Assembly: GCA_023142215.1 (NCBI GenBank)
Contig: JAGLJW010000056.1
Location: forward strand, 1 to 13,894
From: Candidatus Parcubacteria bacterium
GTDB lineage: Bacteria > Patescibacteriota > Patescibacteriia > Patescibacteriales > UBA12075
DNA length: 13,894 bases
Direction: 5' to 3'
Made by a program: the position numbers and the translations under genes. Positions 1 through 6,904 of this stretch are shown one piece after another. Numbering within the stretch: the first letter of the stretch is position 1; each line of letters opens with the position of its first letter. The notes beneath the pieces are model-generated. The model made no database searches. It worked only from the letters and a program-made list of their open reading frames with translations, and was not told where the DNA came from.

Positions 1-273
1 TTTATAATTTCCATCCCAATATTTTATATATGCTATAGCATATGCAGGGTATTTAAATTCAAATCCGTATTCTTCATTTCTGTAAGTTTTCCAATCATCA
101 CAATCAACATCATTTTGATTTTCCTGAGTTGAACTAGATACTTTTTGTGTTATAGTAGAATTATCTATTTGCTTTGTTGTATTATTAACTTTATTGTTAT
201 CAGACACTTCTTCTTTCTTACAAGCAGTTAATAATATTGATAAACTTAAAATTGTAATTATTAGATATTTCAT
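1..273 (-). CDS. Putative lipoprotein, C-terminus cut off by window edge
   Basis: The first 91 codons are visible, from ATG at 273 down to the window edge, with no stop. The protein opens with a short lysine-poor n-region, a hydrophobic stretch and a lipobox LTAC (residues 15-18, Cys18), the pattern of a type II signal peptide. It should therefore be exported and anchored to the membrane by a lipidated cysteine. A Ser/Thr/Asn/Gln-rich linker (about 20-60) follows. A domain then starts around residue 64 with WKTYRNEEYGFEFKYP, which resembles the opening of PsbP-like domains in hypothetical lipoproteins of Patescibacteria (from memory, not searched). No Shine-Dalgarno site is seen. A weak promoter may lie 45 nt upstream. 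Lipoprotein status is well supported; the role is unknown. Confidence 0.8.
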   Translation of the reverse strand, partial: MKYLIITILSLSILLTACKKEEVSDNNKVNNTTKQIDNSTITQKVSSSTQENQNDVDCDDWKTYRNEEYGFEFKYPAYAIAYIKYWDGNYK

Positions 274-300
274 AATTTTCTTATTTGTTTCTTTGATCTA

Positions 301-323
301 ATTTGAATTTTTTATTTTGTCAA
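301..323 (-). promoter_or_regulatory. Possible promoter for the lipoprotein gene
   Basis: On the minus strand a perfect -35 box TTGACA (318-323) is followed after 17 nt by TAGATC, which matches only three of six -10 consensus bases. Position and direction suit the lipoprotein gene starting at 273, but the weak -10 box in AT-rich DNA keeps this uncertain. Confidence 0.35.
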
Positions 324-414
324 TAATTTGAAATACAACTACTTACTAACCTTAAAATTACTTTAAAGTTACACTAAAAAATCATTAAACCTATCCATTT
401 TTTTCTTTAATTTT

Positions 415-451
415 AGCAAAAAACACATTAAGAGAAATTTTTAACTTCTCT
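415..451 (-). terminator. Weak terminator after the 412-aa gene
   Basis: On the minus strand a six-base stem (AGAGAA/TTCTCT) with an A-rich loop begins inside the stop codon of the 412-aa gene. A T-rich tract follows about seven bases later. The stem is short and the tract displaced, so this is a marginal intrinsic terminator. Confidence 0.3.
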
Positions 452-1688
452 ACTTTTCAGGGCAATCTGTGTCTTTTTCAACACAGGCATATACGCAAGA
501 TGGGCAAGCGATATAATTTGAAGGACGAATGCAAGATTTTGTTTTATCTCCTGGTTTAGGATTGACGAGTCCGCAAATACAAGCTTTCGTATAACTATAA
601 TGCCCACCAGAAGATGAACAGTCTTTTTGGACACAGCCTACCCCGCTCATTCTTTGCCACACATATCCTGGTTTACAGCCAAATTCATCTTTAGGAATAT
701 CAGTTAATGTAGTTGCTAATTCATCGTCATCGTAAGGACTCTTTTTTTCTTCAGGTTCATTATTGCTTGAACTTTCAGTTAATTCATTTACCTTGTCAGT
801 TAAACCTTCTTTTTCGTTTTCCATGTCTTTAACTATTTGATCTAATATGCTTCTTATGTGGTCTTTTATATTTCCCTGAAGTCCTGCTTTATTATCAGCT
901 AGTATTTCTTTAACACGATCTCTAACTCTGTCTTTCAAATCATCTAAATCAAATTTTCCATCATATTCATCCATCTGTGCATTCATTACCATATCTAACA
1001 ATGTTTCAAATCCAACAGAATCTTGATTTACTAACAATTCAAGTATATCAGGATTTATGACATCGAAAACTTCATTATTAAATTCACTCAAAGCTGCATT
1101 CTTAATTTCACTAACTACTGAATCAAGTAAACTGCCAGCAGCTAATTTTACAATGTCTTGCGTTCTAACTTTATCAGCACTGTCATCAAATTTATCAGCT
1201 GTTTGATTGACAGTTGCTATCATCTTGTCAAGTTCAATAACAGTTTGAATATAATCGCTCATATTAACATCCCTACCAATCAATTCAGTCCCCATATTTT
1301 TACGTGCCTCTTTGAGTTTTTCAACATAATTTCTTAGTTCTTTAGCCTGATCACGATACATCTGTCTAACTTCCCCCGTTAAACGTTTTTGTTCTTCTAT
1401 GTCATTAATCGCATTATTAGCTCGTCTGGCATTATTAAAAATTTGTCCAAATTTATGGTGACCAGCTAAATTCTGAGTTAATATTGCTGAAGCAATTGGA
1501 CCTAAAACTGGACCCATCCACCGAGTTGCTTTATCAGGAAGTTTTACAATAAAATAAGTCGCTCTTTTTATATCACGAAAAAATTGACGAAACAAATTAC
1601 GTGCTTGAGCTTCTTGAGGTATTGAAACAAAAACAACCGTAACAATTAAAATAGTCATTATTAAATTTTTATAAAAACTTTTTTTCAT
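450..1688 (-). CDS. Secreted helical protein with Cys-rich C-terminal tail
   Basis: This 412-aa protein starts with a signal peptide (residues 1-29, ending AQA|RN). A Gly/Pro-containing segment (58-75) follows, then a long charged helical region (about 85-310) with coiled-coil-like stretches and few aromatics. An acidic linker (310-335) leads to a tail of about 75 residues with ten cysteines (338, 352, 357, 370, 372, 386, 395, 398, 402, 409). The even count suggests up to five disulfides outside the membrane. Phrases such as CKPGYVW and SGVGCVQKDC look like a small extracellular Cys module. The ATG abuts the TAA of the upstream 168-aa gene, so the two are surely cotranscribed and perhaps translationally coupled; no Shine-Dalgarno site is present. 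I do not recognise the family. Export is well supported; a role in the envelope or at the cell surface is inference. Confidence 0.8.
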   Translation of the reverse strand: MKKSFYKNLIMTILIVTVVFVSIPQEAQARNLFRQFFRDIKRATYFIVKLPDKATRWMGPVLGPIASAILTQNLAGHHKFGQIFNNARRANNAINDIEEQKRLTGEVRQMYRDQAKELRNYVEKLKEARKNMGTELIGRDVNMSDYIQTVIELDKMIATVNQTADKFDDSADKVRTQDIVKLAAGSLLDSVVSEIKNAALSEFNNEVFDVINPDILELLVNQDSVGFETLLDMVMNAQMDEYDGKFDLDDLKDRVRDRVKEILADNKAGLQGNIKDHIRSILDQIVKDMENEKEGLTDKVNELTESSSNNEPEEKKSPYDDDELATTLTDIPKDEFGCKPGYVWQRMSGVGCVQKDCSSSGGHYSYTKACICGLVNPKPGDKTKSCIRPSNYIACPSCVYACVEKDTDCPEK

Positions 1689-2195
1689 TTAATCTAATGT
1701 TTCCATGTATGTTAAATAGCTATCTTCAAAAATGAACATAGCGTCTTTGCTAGCATAAGTTTCAACCCCATCACTAAAAAACACAGGAATTTCTATTGGT
1801 ATTAAATTAATTTTACCAACTTGTTTTTCAACATCTTTAAAACTGGTGTAAAAATCAAAATCTTCTATTTTGAGTTGTGTAGCTTTATATTTAACATCAT
1901 CTTCTATCTCTAGCTCTTCAGTTCCAACAACTTTCCCACCTAAAAAGGTAACTTTTCTTTTCGTGCTAGGATAAAGCCAAACTTCGTGTCTAACAAATTC
2001 GCTTCCCTTATCACTACCTTTCGGTACATAAGTTAAAGTAAATTGTTCAGGACGTCCCAAAGTTGATATTATTTCTTGTTGATCTTTAGTTAGAACTTGC
2101 CCTTTATCAATATAGTTAAAATATACATAGCCAACTCCAAATATAATAACTATTGATAGAATTAATCTAAAAAACCATTTTATTGCACTTAACAT
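1689..2195 (-). CDS. Single-pass membrane-anchored hypothetical protein
   Basis: This 168-aa protein has an N-terminal membrane segment (about residues 8-27) after a short positive region, which should anchor a soluble domain outside the cell. The soluble part contains a stretch (about 40-95) with STLGRPEQF, EVWLYPSTKRKVTFLGGKV and similar strands. This faintly recalls the small alpha-beta BamE/SmpA-like fold (lGxP...Yp...v.F..Gkv), but I cannot confirm homology. The gene starts 49 nt after the dnaE stop and probably has its own extended -10 promoter there. Its TAA is followed directly by the ATG of the 412-aa secreted protein, so the two form one unit and may act together at the envelope. 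No function can be assigned. Confidence 0.75.
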   Translation of the reverse strand: MLSAIKWFFRLILSIVIIFGVGYVYFNYIDKGQVLTKDQQEIISTLGRPEQFTLTYVPKGSDKGSEFVRHEVWLYPSTKRKVTFLGGKVVGTEELEIEDDVKYKATQLKIEDFDFYTSFKDVEKQVGKINLIPIEIPVFFSDGVETYASKDAMFIFEDSYLTYMETLD

Positions 2196-2222
2196 AATAT
2201 AAATATATCTTTATTTTTTTTA

Positions 2223-2231
2223 ATTATAACA
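2223..2231 (-). promoter_or_regulatory. Extended -10 promoter for the 168-aa/412-aa gene pair
   Basis: On the minus strand the 9-mer TGTTATAAT (TGn plus a perfect TATAAT) lies 27 nt upstream of the ATG at 2195. The -35 region is poor (TTGGTT at 18-nt spacing, inside the end of dnaE), as expected for an extended -10 promoter. The predicted start of transcription near 2216 would give a leader of about 21 nt. Confidence 0.5.
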
Positions 2232-2244
2232 TTAAATCAATAAA

Positions 2245-5200
2245 TTAACCAATACTGACAACCTTGCCTAGCTTATTAGTTAGCTCTGTGATCAAAAATT
2301 GAGAATTATTTACTTGAAAATTTGTTTTTAAGATTTTCTTTTGATTTTCAACAGGAATTTCAAATAAAACTTGATTTACACCTTTATGTCGTTCAAAAAT
2401 TTCTTTAAGTTTCTGAATACTAATTGTGTCTATGGTTTGTTTAAAAATTAATTTCAAATCTTCATTATTTGAGTACTTGTTATTTTGACCAGTAGATGAA
2501 TCAAAATTAGCATTAGTGAATTTTGAAACTACTTCATTAATATTTTTAAAATTTACCCCAAAAGCCGTATTGGCTAATACTTTTATATCTTGATCCTTGT
2601 CAGATGTTTTTCCTTGTACGATAACTGCTTTACCTTCTTGCCAAATTTGATAAGTCTGTTTATATAAGTTTGGAAATATTAAAATTTCAGTTACACCAAG
2701 ACCATCTTCTATTTTTACAAAAAGCATTGATTTCTGAGTCTTCGTTAGAATCTTTTGAATAGTCGTGATAATACCAGCAATTGTTACTTGTTCTCCGTCT
2801 TTGAATTTCTTAAGCTCCTTAAGCGGTGTTGTAAAACTTTCAAAATACTTTTTATAATCTTGATAAGGATGATCGGTAATATAAAGACCTAAAAGTTCTT
2901 TTTCCCAAGCGAGTTTTTCTTGACGACCTGCTGGCGGATAAGATTCTAATCTAATTGAATCACTCATATTAAAATTAGATGATAATTCAAACAAACTTAC
3001 TTGTTTAGAATTTTTTCTTTTTACAATTTCTTTGTTAAAACTAATCATGTTCTCTACATTTCCAAGCAACTTTCCACGTTCTCCAAATTCATCAAAACCT
3101 CCACATTTTATCAAACTTTCTAAGGATTTTTTATTTAAATCTTTATCCAATATTCGTGTGAGTAAATCTGTTAAATCTTTATATTTTCCATCTCGTTCTC
3201 GTTCTTCAATAAAAACTTCTGCAATATGTTCACCAACATTTTTAACGGCACTAAGACCAAAACGAATTGTTGGTTTATCTTTTACGACTTTTCCTTCAAC
3301 TATTTTACTTTTTCCATTGCCAGTTGAAACAACAGTAAAAGATTCTTTTGATTGATTTACATTTGGTTGTTTTACTTCAATTCCCATATTTCTACATTCA
3401 TCAATTTCAATTGCTATTCTATCTGTATTTTGTTGATCAGCTGTAAGTAATGCAGCCATAAATTCAGTTGGCCAATGTGATTTTAAATATGCTGTTCTGT
3501 AAGCCACCATAGCATAACAAGCAGCGTGTGAACGGTTAAATCCGTAACCAGCAAAAGGTTCAATAAATGAAAAAATTTTTTCAGCCAACATTTTATTAAT
3601 CTTATTATTAATACAACCCTGAATAAATTTTGTTTTCTGTTCCTCAAGTAATTTCACAATTTTTTTACCCATAGCCTTTCTGAGCACATCAGCTCCACCC
3701 ATTGTAAAACCAGCTAAGTCACGTGCCATTTGCATGACTTGCTCTTGATAAATTGCTACACCATAAGTTTTTTTCAAAATTGGTTCTAGTTTTGGATGTA
3801 AATATTTCACTCCACCATAATGTTTTCCATTAATATAGCCAGGAATCCATTCCATTGGACCTGGACGATATAAGGCAACCATGGCAATAATATCTTCAAA
3901 CTCACTTGGTCTAAGCTCTTTTAAATATCGTTTCATACCTGAAGATTCAAATTGGAATACTCCAGTAGTTTGACCATCCGCAAAAAGCTTATAAGACTTT
4001 TCGTCCTTAAGCGGAATTTTAGTCATTTCAATTATCTCACCCGTTGTTTCTTTAATAATTCTAATTGCTGATTCAATAATAGTTAAATTTTTAAGTCCTA
4101 AAAAATCCATTTTAAGAAGACCTAAATCTTCAGTTGGGTGAAGTGAATATTGTGATACAATAAATTTGTCTGTTGATGAAGAATATTGAATTGGAGTATT
4201 ATTTACAAGCGGATCTTTTGTGATTAATACACCACAAGCATGTGTTGAAGAATGTCGCGAAACGCCCTCAAGTCTTCTAGCATAATCAATAATAATTTTT
4301 GCTTGCGGATCATTCTCATACATTTGCCTAAACTCATCTACAGTTTTAAGTGCTTCATCAAGTTTGGTAAACATCGGAATAGCTTTAGAAAGTTTATCAC
4401 AAAAATCATAGGGAGCATCTAAAACACGACCAACGTCTTTAACGGCAGCACGTGCTGCCATTGTTCCAAAAGTAATAATTTGTGCTACATGTTCTTCTCC
4501 GTATTTTTTTTCTACATAATCAATAACTTCTTGCCTACGCACATCAGCAAAATCTAAATCAATATCTGGCATTGATACTCTTTCTGGATTTAAAAATCGT
4601 TCAAAGAGCAAATCGTATTTGATTGGATCAATGTCAGTAATTTGTACTAAAAAACAAACTAAAGAACCAGCAGCCGATCCACGTCCTGGTCCAACAATTA
4701 TTCCTTGACTTTTTGCCCATATTACAAAATCAGCCACAATTAAAAAATAAGCTGGCCAACCCATGCTATCAATCACCGAAAGCTCATAATCCATTCGCTT
4801 TTGATAAACTTCATCAATTTCATTAAAAGTTTTTCCATAACGATATTTAAGTCCTTCTTCACAAAGTTTTCTAAAATAAGAACTGTCTGTATATCCATCA
4901 GGAACTTCAAAAGATGGTAATTGAATATTTCCAAGTTCAATTTCAACATTACATTTTTCTGCAATTTTAACTGTATTTTCGATTGCCTCAGGAACATGTT
5001 TAAAATCTTCTATCATCTGTTTTGTCGGTCTAGCTGAAAAATCATTTCCGAGCATACACATTCTATTCGTATCGGTTTTCTTTTTTTTATTTTGCATACA
5101 AAGCAAAATATCCTGAGCTTCATTATCTTCTTTTTTTAAATAATGAATATCATTAGTTGCCACAAGTGGAATATCAAGTTCTTTGTTCATTTTAATCAAA

Positions 5201-5772
5201 GCCTGATTTACAGGTTCTTGATCTTCTAAATTTGGATGATGTTGAAGCTCAAGATAAAAATTACCTTCACCGAAAATTTCTTTAAATTCAAGTGCTTTTT
5301 CTTTAGCTCTATCAAGTTTTCCTGACCGAATATAAAATGGAATTTCGCCACCAATACAAGCTGTAAGCCCAATCAATCCTTCACTATATTTTTTTAAAGA
5401 TTCCATGTCAATTCTGGGTTTATAGTAAAAACCTTCAATATGAGCAATTGAAGTAAGTTTCATTAAATTTTGATAACCAACATTATTTCTAGCAAGCAAA
5501 ACAAGATGATACATTCTTTTTTCATCTTCTTTCGTAATTTTATTAAAACGAGAACCCGGTGCCATATAAGCCTCAACCCCAATAATGGGTTTAATCCCAG
5601 CTTTTTTACATTTCTGATAAAATTCAATAACACCATACATTACACCGTGATCAGTAATAGCCACAGCTGGTTGATTATCCTTAACTGCTGCATCAATCAA
5701 CTCATCAAGCTTAGTAAGCCCGTCAAGTAATGAATAATGAGTATGCACATGAAGATGACAAAATTGGGACAT
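2245..5772 (-). CDS. dnaE: DNA polymerase III alpha subunit (DnaE)
   Basis: This 1175-aa protein is the catalytic subunit of the replicative DNA polymerase and has the normal DnaE length. An N-terminal PHP domain (1-270) starts HLHVHTHYSLLDG and keeps likely metal ligands (H8, H10, D41/H42, E67, D208, H210), many of which E. coli DnaE has lost. A metal-dependent proofreading activity is therefore possible. The polymerase core has GPGRGSAAGS (361-370), the catalytic pair D403/D405 in PDIDLDF and the third aspartate D556 in KMDFLGL. QVSLF (924-928) fits a beta-clamp binding motif. An OB fold (about 995-1070) and a C-terminal domain follow. The ATG at 5772 gives the expected HLHVHT start. No Shine-Dalgarno site is seen. 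The linker holds PPAGR (946-950), in an unusually GC-rich spot. Confidence 0.98.
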   Translation of the reverse strand: MSQFCHLHVHTHYSLLDGLTKLDELIDAAVKDNQPAVAITDHGVMYGVIEFYQKCKKAGIKPIIGVEAYMAPGSRFNKITKEDEKRMYHLVLLARNNVGYQNLMKLTSIAHIEGFYYKPRIDMESLKKYSEGLIGLTACIGGEIPFYIRSGKLDRAKEKALEFKEIFGEGNFYLELQHHPNLEDQEPVNQALIKMNKELDIPLVATNDIHYLKKEDNEAQDILLCMQNKKKKTDTNRMCMLGNDFSARPTKQMIEDFKHVPEAIENTVKIAEKCNVEIELGNIQLPSFEVPDGYTDSSYFRKLCEEGLKYRYGKTFNEIDEVYQKRMDYELSVIDSMGWPAYFLIVADFVIWAKSQGIIVGPGRGSAAGSLVCFLVQITDIDPIKYDLLFERFLNPERVSMPDIDLDFADVRRQEVIDYVEKKYGEEHVAQIITFGTMAARAAVKDVGRVLDAPYDFCDKLSKAIPMFTKLDEALKTVDEFRQMYENDPQAKIIIDYARRLEGVSRHSSTHACGVLITKDPLVNNTPIQYSSSTDKFIVSQYSLHPTEDLGLLKMDFLGLKNLTIIESAIRIIKETTGEIIEMTKIPLKDEKSYKLFADGQTTGVFQFESSGMKRYLKELRPSEFEDIIAMVALYRPGPMEWIPGYINGKHYGGVKYLHPKLEPILKKTYGVAIYQEQVMQMARDLAGFTMGGADVLRKAMGKKIVKLLEEQKTKFIQGCINNKINKMLAEKIFSFIEPFAGYGFNRSHAACYAMVAYRTAYLKSHWPTEFMAALLTADQQNTDRIAIEIDECRNMGIEVKQPNVNQSKESFTVVSTGNGKSKIVEGKVVKDKPTIRFGLSAVKNVGEHIAEVFIEERERDGKYKDLTDLLTRILDKDLNKKSLESLIKCGGFDEFGERGKLLGNVENMISFNKEIVKRKNSKQVSLFELSSNFNMSDSIRLESYPPAGRQEKLAWEKELLGLYITDHPYQDYKKYFESFTTPLKELKKFKDGEQVTIAGIITTIQKILTKTQKSMLFVKIEDGLGVTEILIFPNLYKQTYQIWQEGKAVIVQGKTSDKDQDIKVLANTAFGVNFKNINEVVSKFTNANFDSSTGQNNKYSNNEDLKLIFKQTIDTISIQKLKEIFERHKGVNQVLFEIPVENQKKILKTNFQVNNSQFLITELTNKLGKVVSIG

Positions 5773-5787
5773 GGGATTTGAATCTAG

Positions 5788-5818
5788 GATTTAAGATTTA
5801 AGAATTTAGATTTAAGAA
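5788..5818. repeat. Short tandem 7-bp repeat in the dnaE leader
   Basis: Three copies of the heptamer ATTTAAG, one set off by an interrupted copy, lie just upstream of the dnaE start. A similar 7-bp pattern with different bases sits in the parA-parB spacer. It has no coding role that I can see. Confidence 0.6.
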
Positions 5819-5825
5819 TATATAA

Positions 5826-5851
5826 AAATTACTTATTTTGGTAAGTAATTT
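5826..5851 (-). promoter_or_regulatory. Perfect 10-bp hairpin in the dnaE leader
   Basis: A perfect inverted repeat, AAATTACTTA/TAAGTAATTT, with a six-base loop lies in the predicted dnaE leader about 55 nt before the ATG. On the minus strand it is followed by a U-rich run, so it could act as a weak terminator or attenuator, or simply as leader structure. Its arms share AGTAA/TTACT with the next hairpin upstream. Confidence 0.5.
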
Positions 5852-5859
5852 CTTATGTT

Positions 5860-5889
5860 TAAAAAAGTAATGAAGTTACTGTTTTTTTT
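5860..5889 (-). promoter_or_regulatory. Second hairpin with T-run in the dnaE leader
   Basis: A stem AGTAA/TTACT (5866-5870 with 5876-5880) extends through one mismatch into A/T runs. It is followed by a run of T on either strand. It lies between the predicted dnaE promoter and the dnaE start, so in the dnaE transcript it would be a leader hairpin that resembles an intrinsic terminator. It could also act as a bidirectional terminator. Confidence 0.4.
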
Positions 5890-5913
5890 ATTTTTATTTT
5901 TATTCCTTGGGTA

Positions 5914-5943
5914 ATTATAACAAATCTAATGATATTAAGTCAA
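5914..5943 (-). promoter_or_regulatory. Promoter for dnaE
   Basis: On the minus strand TTGACT (5938-5943) is followed after 18 nt by a perfect TATAAT (5914-5919) preceded by TGT, an extended -10 promoter. Transcription would start near 5907 and give a leader of about 135 nt. The promoter lies directly after the terminator of the upstream acidic-protein operon. Confidence 0.65.
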
Positions 5944-5945
5944 AT

Positions 5946-5984
5946 TAAAAAAAATCCTACCGCGTATTACAATACGGTAGGATT
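5946..5984 (-). terminator. Strong intrinsic terminator of the acidic-protein operon
   Basis: A 10-bp perfect stem AATCCTACCG/CGGTAGGATT (5953-5984), extendable inside the loop, is followed on the minus strand by eight T. It lies 17 nt after the stop of the 63-aa gene and is the most GC-rich hairpin in this part of the window. Confidence 0.85.
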
Positions 5985-6000
5985 AACAGTAGGAAATAAT

Positions 6001-6192
6001 TTAAAGAAATATACTTTCTACTTCAACATCTTCCTCTTTTTGGGGATACTCAATATCCTGTCTTTGGTCAACAGGTACATAATCACTTTCTTCTTCATTG
6101 AGAAAAAGAAAACCTGCTGGAAAATTTTCCATTCTTAGTGTTCTGAATAATCCTGCTTGATTTTTGTAATGATTTTCTTTCTTTTGTGCCAT
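6001..6192 (-). CDS. Small hypothetical protein, second gene of the acidic operon
   Basis: This 63-aa protein has a basic N-terminus (MAQKKENHYKN), a short hydrophobic middle (FPAGFLFL, about 24-31) and an acidic tail (33-61). It has no signal peptide or membrane segment. That it is a real gene is supported by a near-perfect Shine-Dalgarno site (AAGGAGGT, 6201-6209, about eight bases before the ATG). It also sits only 27 nt after the stop of the 175-aa gene and is followed by a strong terminator. Both proteins open with KK followed within a few residues by D/E-N-H-type residues, a faint likeness that may be chance. I do not recognise it. An interaction with its upstream partner is inference from the operon. 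Confidence 0.75.
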   Translation of the reverse strand: MAQKKENHYKNQAGLFRTLRMENFPAGFLFLNEEESDYVPVDQRQDIEYPQKEEDVEVESIFL

Positions 6193-6219
6193 TGTTTTCC
6201 ACCTCCTTCTTTTTTAGTT

Positions 6220-6747
6220 TTACGACATAAATATCTCAATCATTGTTTTCTCATAAGCAAAATACATATCTGCAAGATCATCGTCTTTATCAAAAGTTAG
6301 ATTAAAATCCAAAGAACGAGATTGTTGACACCTAAAATCATTTGCCCTCGGCTGATTAAGATTGTAACTAGGAACATCTCTTTCGTGAATTTCACTGTGT
6401 TGAATCCTATTCCTGAATGGACTCATGCTTACTGTTTGGCATGAAGATTGTGAAGGATAAATATCATTCTCAAGGTCAAAACCAAATTTTTCATATTCAT
6501 ACTCACATTCTTCACATTCTAATTCATATTCAGACAATTCTTCTTCAAACAATTCTTGTTCTTCATATTCCTGTTCCGAATCTTCATACTCCTCAAGATC
6601 AGCTTCATCGTAATACTCATTAAAATAATCTTCATTAAAAAATAAAAAATAATCTTTGTCGAAAATAAAAGAACTTGGAATTTGATCTTCTGTACGTATA
6701 CCTTCAAAATCAAAAGCAACATTATGATCATTTTTTTTCATTGTCAT
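6220..6747 (-). CDS. Highly acidic hypothetical protein, first gene of a two-gene operon
   Basis: This 175-aa protein has a strongly acidic Glu/Asp/Tyr-rich block (about 38-97) with two close cysteines (C78, C81). A more basic, Ser/Gln/Asn-rich part (98-148) follows, then an acidic C-terminus. There is no signal peptide or membrane span. The frame extends upstream to an ATG at 6810, but the ATG at 6747 is preferred. AAGGAG lies seven bases before it, and the promoter at 6799-6827 would start transcription near 6790, so the longer start would not be transcribed. A second ATG two codons in is possible. The composition suggests disorder and binding to a basic partner or cations, but this is inference. 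I do not recognise the family. Confidence 0.75.
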   Translation of the reverse strand: MTMKKNDHNVAFDFEGIRTEDQIPSSFIFDKDYFLFFNEDYFNEYYDEADLEEYEDSEQEYEEQELFEEELSEYELECEECEYEYEKFGFDLENDIYPSQSSCQTVSMSPFRNRIQHSEIHERDVPSYNLNQPRANDFRCQQSRSLDFNLTFDKDDDLADMYFAYEKTMIEIFMS

Positions 6748-6754
6748 GATTTTT

Positions 6755-6760
6755 CTCCTT
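6755..6760 (-). promoter_or_regulatory. Shine-Dalgarno site fixing the start of the acidic protein
   Basis: AAGGAG on the minus strand lies seven bases before the ATG at 6747. It decides the start over the upstream ATG at 6810, and it is notable because most core genes here have no such site. Confidence 0.75.
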
Positions 6761-6798
6761 TTTCTTTTTTTATTCAATTTTGAAACATCAATACGTAA

Positions 6799-6827
6799 AG
6801 CATAACACACTTTTTAAACTCTGTCAA
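6799..6827 (-). promoter_or_regulatory. Near-consensus sigma-70 promoter of the acidic operon
   Basis: On the minus strand a perfect TTGACA (6822-6827) is followed after exactly 17 nt by TATGCT (6799-6804). Transcription would start near 6790 and give a leader of about 45 nt. This is one of the best promoters in the window and suggests strong expression. Confidence 0.8.
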
Positions 6828-6856
6828 TGCAAACAACGACTTTTTACTAATATTAA

Positions 6857-6882
6857 CAAAAAAAGAAACTATTTTAGCTTCT
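6857..6882 (-). terminator. Intrinsic terminator after parB
   Basis: The minus strand has an 8-bp stem AGAAGCTA/TAGTTTCT (one G-T pair) with a three-base loop, followed by at least six T. It lies about 25 nt after the parB stop and separates parAB from the acidic operon promoter. Confidence 0.6.
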
Positions 6883-6904
6883 TTTTATAAAAAATTCTAT
6901 TTTA

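Noticed and set aside
3032..3355. 107-aa frame on the plus strand inside dnaE
   Set aside because: It is antisense to conserved DnaE coding sequence, with no promoter or ribosome site. Other plus-strand frames inside minus-strand genes were left out for the same reason.
4444..4459. Perfect 16-bp palindrome GGCAGCACGTGCTGCC with a CACGTG core, considered as a parS site
   Set aside because: It differs from the TGTTNCACGTGAAACA parS form outside the core and lies in dnaE codons for a conserved TMAARAAVKDVGR segment, which explains it.
6748..6810. N-terminal extension of the acidic protein starting at 6810
   Set aside because: It overlaps the -10 box and lies upstream of the predicted transcription start, while AAGGAG precedes the ATG at 6747.
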